Shown here: in pieces, positions 60,689-64,000 of the stretch
How positions within the stretch are numbered: position 1 is the stretch's first letter
How the letters are laid out: every line of letters begins with the position of its first letter
NCBI RefSeq assembly: GCF_009831625.1
Contig: NZ_WUUS01000013.1
Location: forward strand, 1-64,000
Reading direction: 5' to 3'
Length of the DNA: 64,000 nt
Source: Halobaculum saliterrae
GTDB taxonomy: Archaea; Halobacteriota; Halobacteria; Halobacteriales; Haloferacaceae
The notes under the pieces: generated by a model
Database searches by the model: none
The model's input: only the letters and a program-made list of their open reading frames with translations
What the model was told of the DNA's origin: nothing
Translations under genes and position numbers: made by a program

Positions 60689-60706
60689 TTATAGTTTGAA
60701 CTATAA
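60689..60706. promoter_or_regulatory. AT-rich perfect palindrome
   Basis: TTATAGTT-TG-AACTATAA, 8-bp perfect arms with a 2-base spacer in otherwise GC-rich DNA, about 105 bases before the DUF6166 long copy. It could be a promoter-operator; the TATA element may be inside it. No other gene lies between 60656 and 60811. Confidence 0.45.
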
Positions 60707-60757
60707 TAGTCTGAGTTCTAACTTTGAAGCGACGCTGAGGGCCTAATAGCCGGTGGT

Positions 60758-60810
60758 GGTTTTTCGACCCCTAGCAGGGGTGCGGGGAATCCGAACGCCC
60801 GCATTCAACC
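60758..60810 (+). promoter_or_regulatory. Leader element I
   Basis: CCCC (60768-60771) after a T-run can pair with GGGG at 60777-60780 or at 60784-60787. A weak outer pair GGTT (60758-60761) / AACC (60807-60810) ends one base before the ATG. Confidence 0.55.
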
Positions 60811-60811
60811 G

Positions 60812-61498
60812 ATGGAGACGAATTCGACTACCGACCCACGAGCAGTCGTACAGGATACGGATGAGCGATGTCAGGCGAGTACAGACCGCGTCGAGTACGT
60901 CGGGATGCGTGTCGACGGAACGCCAGTTGTCCTGAACCTCACCGCACACGAACGCCTCTCCCCCAATCGAAGTCTCGGTCTCGTGCGGCATGGCCCGGCG
61001 GGACTCGACTGGGGCTACGTTGGGAGCGGACCGGCACAGCTCGCCTGTGCGCTCCTCCTCGATTACACCGACAACGAAACCGTCGCCCAGCAACACTACA
61101 TCCAGTTCCGCAACGACGTGGTCAGTCAATTGGTGTGTGATGGCCCGGCCGACTGCTGGCACCTCACCGGGAAGGATATCGAAGCGGCACTCGCCGAATT
61201 CGAAGAGTACCGAGCACTCACGCCAGATGGTGGGACGCCGTCATCGTCACTGCCGGCAAACTGGAGTGCGGTGAGCCGGACAGATCAGACAGTCTTCCAA
61301 CGTCGGGATATCGACCACTACGTCGTCCTCGCCGAAGGGAGCGAGGAGTGGTTGATCATACTTTGCGCTCAGGGCGACCGGGCGTATCCCGCCCCACTCG
61401 ACCATCGAACACTTCCGGTCGAAAACGACCCTGCCTCAGCCGTTCAGGATCTCGTCGCTGAGAGTAACGACCTCGTCGAACCAGAGGAGGACATCTGA
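60812..61498 (+). CDS. DUF6166-family protein, long copy
   Basis: 228 residues. N-terminal DUF6166 core: YVGMRVDGTPVVLNLTAHERL in part, LDWGYVGSGPAQLACALLLDYTD in part, HYIQFRNDVVSQL and WHLTGKDIEAAL. The C-terminal 80 residues (VSRTDQTVFQRRDIDHYVVLAEGSEEWLIIL in part) are absent from the short copy at 59329, suggesting a fused or added domain. The last base of its stop is the first base of the next start (TGATG). Confidence 0.85.
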   Translation: METNSTTDPRAVVQDTDERCQASTDRVEYVGMRVDGTPVVLNLTAHERLSPNRSLGLVRHGPAGLDWGYVGSGPAQLACALLLDYTDNETVAQQHYIQFRNDVVSQLVCDGPADCWHLTGKDIEAALAEFEEYRALTPDGGTPSSSLPANWSAVSRTDQTVFQRRDIDHYVVLAEGSEEWLIILCAQGDRAYPAPLDHRTLPVENDPASAVQDLVAESNDLVEPEEDI

Positions 61499-61653
61499 TG
61501 GAAAACATCCGACTATCGCGGGACACGTACCAGCCCATCGAACGCGCCATCACAGCGCTGGAGTGCATCGGCCGAGAACTCGAGCGATACAACGACCGGC
61601 ACGAGCGAACAGCTAGGAAAGACACAGACGAGACGAATCCCAGCGAATCATGA
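61498..61653 (+). CDS. 51-residue helical protein
   Basis: Starts MENIRLSRDTYQPIERAITALE and continues with RELERYNDRHERTARKD, ending NPSES. Its start shares one base with the upstream stop (TGATG), and its stop overlaps the next start by four bases (ATGA), so it is embedded in a coupled three-gene run. No family recognised. Confidence 0.65.
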   Translation: MENIRLSRDTYQPIERAITALECIGRELERYNDRHERTARKDTDETNPSES

Positions 61654-62186
61654 CTGACGAAGCGACGCTCGACGACTTCGAGACCGAGAATTCGGCCGGG
61701 GAGTCCCGCTCGCTCACGCTGGAAGAGCGACTCCCCACCCCGATCTCGCCGTCAGTGGAACTTCGGCTGATTCCTGGTCGTGGTGATCCGCTCTATCTCC
61801 AGAACCGGGGCACTGAGCGGTATCTGTTCCGCGACGAGCACAACCGATGGTTCATTCTCCAACCGTCGGCGAAGGACTCAGAAGCAGCTTTCGTCCGCTG
61901 GGTGTATCTCCCAGCAGACCGGCCCGAACGGCTGGCACAGTCGGCGCTTCGTCGACGAACAGTGATCGGCTATGATTACGTTCAGCGGTCGGCCGCACCA
62001 GATCCAGTCAGGTCGACGGTGACGGCGATGTTCGTCACGGAATGCTGGCCCGAGACCGCCTACGAGTGTGGGTCGTGTGAGGCGCTGTTCGACACGGCAC
62101 GAGAGCACGCCCTGCACTGCTGGGACGCACATCCGTGGGTGCCGAATCCTGAACAGGTGCGCCGTCGACGCCACGCCGACGAATGA
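61650..62186 (+). CDS. C2H2-type zinc-finger protein
   Basis: 178 residues. Beta-rich N-terminal two thirds with RLIPGRGDPLYLQNRGTERYLF and VRWVYLPADRPERLAQSAL; the C-terminus has one classical zinc-finger unit CGSCEALFDTAREHALHCWDAH in part (C-x2-C ... H-x4-H near residues 140-160). Could be a DNA-binding or protein-binding plasmid factor. Overlaps the 51-residue gene by four bases. Confidence 0.72.
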   Translation: MTDEATLDDFETENSAGESRSLTLEERLPTPISPSVELRLIPGRGDPLYLQNRGTERYLFRDEHNRWFILQPSAKDSEAAFVRWVYLPADRPERLAQSALRRRTVIGYDYVQRSAAPDPVRSTVTAMFVTECWPETAYECGSCEALFDTAREHALHCWDAHPWVPNPEQVRRRRHADE

Positions 62187-62226
62187 ATTCAAGAGCCGAA
62201 GCCAGGTGTCGGGACCGTCCAGATTA

Positions 62227-62267
62227 TTAACCAACAACGCTGGATTTCTGGATAGAATGTTGGTTAA
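62227..62267. repeat. 41-bp inverted repeat TTAACCAACA-N21-TGTTGGTTAA, copy 3
   Basis: Perfect 10-bp arms. It lies 40 bases after the zinc-finger gene and ends just before leader element J. Confidence 0.85.
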
Positions 62268-62274
62268 GAAGTTG

Positions 62275-62305
62275 TTTTTGCGCCCGTGAGAGGGGCGCAG
62301 GGCGC
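62275..62305 (+). promoter_or_regulatory. Leader element J: one 5' strand, two 3' strands
   Basis: TTTTT (62275-62279), then GCGCCC (62280-62285), which pairs perfectly with GGGCGC at 62293-62298 and equally with GGGCGC at 62300-62305. The cleanest case of two competing partners. About 50 bases separate it from the next ATG. Confidence 0.62.
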
Positions 62306-62355
62306 GTGATGAGAGCGCCGTCGCGAGTGACGAATTCGATTTCGAGGTGACTGCA

Positions 62356-63517
62356 ATGAAAGATCCAGAATCCAGAACCGTGTTCGCTGGCGTCGACGGA
62401 CGAACCGATACGGAACTACCCGACTGGTACCGCCGGAAGAAAACGGTCGACAAACCGAAGTCTTTCGCCGAGACGATTCGTGACCTCCCGCAGGCCGTCG
62501 AGACGACAGTCGCATACCGGAATCCCTACTCCGACGAGTGGGTCGAAACGGAGCGCTTCAACGCCCTGGCCGAGCCGACAAGAGCGCGCGACCACGCGAC
62601 AGACGACGAGCCCGACGCAGACCCACTATTTCACGTCCCCACAGACAGTTACGCGATCATCAACCCGGTGGATGTGTACAGGCCCTTGGAAGAGGTCCTT
62701 CGCGAGGAGACTATCGACGGGACACCGCTCGGCGACGTGATGTTCGGCGAGATCCGGCGCTACCGGGGCGGCGGCGAGGTCCATATGGACGTGATGTTCG
62801 ACGGCCTCGAAGTCCGGCTGCCGAGGCGGTCGGACCCGATCACGATGGGCGTGACCTCCGGCTACGACTTCTTCGGTGAGCACGCCGTCTACGTCGAGGG
62901 CTTCGCTCAGGACGGGTACTGCTCGAATTCGATGCGCTCGCTCACCGACAAGGAGGTCATCAAGCACGTGGGGGGACGTTCGGGACTTCCGGACCTGGTG
63001 GGAGGAGATTCTCGCCCAGGTCGAACTCGTCGCCGACGACCTCTTCGAGTTCATCCGAGATGCGCAGGAGATCGATCTCGAGTTCTCCGAGCTCCCGTTC
63101 ACCGTCACCGAGTTTTACAGCCTGCTGGGATTCCCGGACTATCTCGCAGAGCGTGCTGCCGAGGATGCCGAGGCGAACGCAGCGTCGCCGTTCGCGATCG
63201 ATATGTGGACACTACACTCCGGCGCGACATACGCGCTCACCCACTTCTTCCAGGGGAAGGAGGGTACGTCGCTGGACGGCTACGTTCACACGGCCAACGA
63301 CATCCTGTTCAACCCGGAGGGTACCATCGAGCGCGTCGAGCGAGCCTACGAGGAGCAGCTGGAGGCCGACGGCGACGACGGGTCGCAGGCGTCGCTCGCC
63401 GGCGAGCGGGCACTCGCGAGCATCGAGCGTGTCAGCGACGATCTACAGGAGAAGGTCGACCAGTTCGAGGAGCGGGAAGACGCCCTCCGTGAGCGGTTCC
63501 AGGACGCGATGAGCTGA
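62356..63517 (+). pseudogene. DUF932-like plasmid protein with +1 frameshift
   Basis: The reading frame from MKDPESRTVF runs through YAIINPVDVYRPLEEVL, GEIRRYRGGGEVHMDVMFDGLEV and TSGYDFFGEHAVYVEGFAQDGYCSNSM to a run of six G at about 62969-62974. There it shifts; the next frame continues with RDFRTWWEEILAQVELV, TEFYSLLGFPDYL and ALTHFFQGKEGTSLDGYVH. Removing one G gives a single protein of about 386 residues resembling DUF932 phage/plasmid proteins. An extra G in a homopolymer is either a sequencing error or a true frameshift. Confidence 0.7.
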
Positions 63518-63544
63518 CGTCGCGACGGAGCTGTAGTCGGCGGT

Positions 63545-63580
63545 CTGTTTCTCTCGCCTTCAAAGGGTGGAGGCCAACAG
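63545..63580 (+). promoter_or_regulatory. Leader element K: outer stem plus hairpin burying GGAGG
   Basis: Outer CTGTT (63545-63549) / AACAG (63576-63580) ends 2 bases before the ATG. Inside, GCCTTC (63556-63561) pairs with GGAGGC (63569-63574), or CCTT with AAGG (63563-63566). GGAGG (63569-63573) is 9 bases from the ATG. Confidence 0.62.
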
Positions 63581-63582
63581 AG

Positions 63583-63810
63583 ATGGCTCAGTCTACGGAT
63601 ACCGACGAAGGCGATGACAGGTTCCCGCCCGAGAAACGCCTCGAAGCGCCGAATCATCGCCTGATCGAGGCCGGGATCGCGACGATTACTGATATGGAGA
63701 CGCTCCGGGAGTGCGTCGCGTACGAGAACGCTCACCAGAACCGAACGCCGATCCTGAAGCGACTCGAGCGCAAGGCAGCGGAACTCCGGGAGACAGAGGA
63801 GGAGGAGTAA
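63583..63810 (+). CDS. Small plasmid-family protein, copy 2
   Basis: 75 residues from MAQSTDTDEGDDRFPPEKRLEAP. The core LIEAGIATITDMETLRECVAYENAHQNRTPIL repeats that of the gene at 60081. The C-terminus is a charged helix (KRLERKAAELRETEEEE). Paralogue created inside the element or brought in twice. Function unknown. Confidence 0.74.
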   Translation: MAQSTDTDEGDDRFPPEKRLEAPNHRLIEAGIATITDMETLRECVAYENAHQNRTPILKRLERKAAELRETEEEE

Positions 63811-63815
63811 CCCGG

Positions 63816-63857
63816 TTAACCAACAGTACCTCGCCGGTTCCCAGGTGTGTTGGTTAA
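63816..63857. repeat. 42-bp inverted repeat TTAACCAACA-N22-TGTTGGTTAA, copy 4
   Basis: Perfect 10-bp arms, one base longer spacer. It lies 5 bases after the previous stop and before leader element L. Confidence 0.85.
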
Positions 63858-63873
63858 TTAGAGATCTGTCAGT

Positions 63874-63913
63874 CACCCCTATAAGGGTGCGGGGTGCCGA
63901 GCCCGCGGGCTCG
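63874..63913 (+). promoter_or_regulatory. Leader element L
   Basis: CACCCC (63874-63879) pairs with GGGGTG (63891-63896), or CCCT (63877-63880) with the nearer AGGG (63884-63887). A second, perfect hairpin CGAGCCCG-CGGGCTCG (63898-63913) ends 5 bases before the ATG. Confidence 0.58.
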
Positions 63914-63918
63914 CATTC

Positions 63919-64000
63919 ATGTCCATTCTCAAGAGCCACAGCAGTCCCACGGCCAGCCAAATCGCCGCTGCCCGTCAGGTAGAGTTCGTGGCCTTCCTTC
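63919..64000 (+). CDS. Hypothetical protein, 3' end outside window
   Basis: 27 codons are visible, starting MSILKSHSSPTASQIAAARQ. The start is supported by the leader element 5 bases upstream and by the absence of an earlier in-frame start. Too short to identify. Confidence 0.5.
   Translation, partial: MSILKSHSSPTASQIAAARQVEFVAFL

Noticed and set aside
54624-63913. Reading the leader hairpins as ordinary intrinsic terminators
   Set aside because: In these elements the T-run comes before the hairpin, not after it, and the stems end next to start codons; the T-run alone may end the previous transcript.

Overview
The window reads as haloarchaeal DNA: proteins are rich in Asp/Glu, Tat and lipobox signals are common, transcription factors are archaeal (two TFBs, a DtxR-type and a PadR-type regulator, a histone-fold DUF1931 protein), electron carriers are halocyanin-like, and AT-rich promoters sit in GC-rich coding DNA. 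The gene content (type IV secretion-like ATPases, a PrimPol, an RPA-like protein, a PIN toxin module and many small plasmid-family genes) suggests a megaplasmid or integrated conjugative element. The genus cannot be named from sequence alone.

Left part (1-34 kb) is a metal, redox and respiration island. It holds the end of a copper P-type ATPase, two multicopper oxidases, two halocyanin-like proteins, a two-HMA Zn/Cd P-type ATPase, a CDF exporter, a ZIP transporter, a DtxR regulator with candidate operators, an orphan tungstate/molybdate-binding lipoprotein, a P19-like iron lipoprotein beside a Tat-exported peroxidase-like protein, DsbA/DsbB, a half-size heme A synthase, cox-cluster small membrane proteins, two CPBP proteases and tandem arylsulfotransferase-like surface proteins. 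A divergent tRNA-Glu lies at 3.1 kb. Several genes are broken: a DUF7260-like gene, a small gene at 23.6 kb, and xseA.

Middle part (34.5-52.9 kb) starts with a PadR/DUF1931 divergent pair and exonuclease VII genes, then a tightly packed operon (36.2-48.3 kb) of small membrane proteins, a large surface protein, a lipoprotein, a VirB6-like polytopic protein, a VirB3/PrgI-like protein, a VirB4 ATPase and a giant VirD4-like ATPase with extra nuclease-like and primase-type winged-helix domains. This looks like an archaeal conjugation machine without a recognisable relaxase. A 345-bp noncoding segment with five copies of an 11-bp motif separates it from a PrimPol-like gene. Zinc-ribbon proteins and a wHTH/PIN toxin-type pair follow.

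Right part (53-64 kb) holds an RPA-like gene, a second TFB and a run of short plasmid-family genes. The strongest unexplained signal is here: nearly every gene is preceded by a compact structured leader, usually a T-run, a C- or G-rich strand and two competing complementary strands. In four cases the hairpin buries a Shine-Dalgarno GGAGG. A second recurring signal is a 41-42 bp inverted repeat (TTAACCAAC/GTTGGTTAA), found four times and always between transcription units. Together they suggest a plasmid-wide regulatory scheme acting on promoters and leaders.
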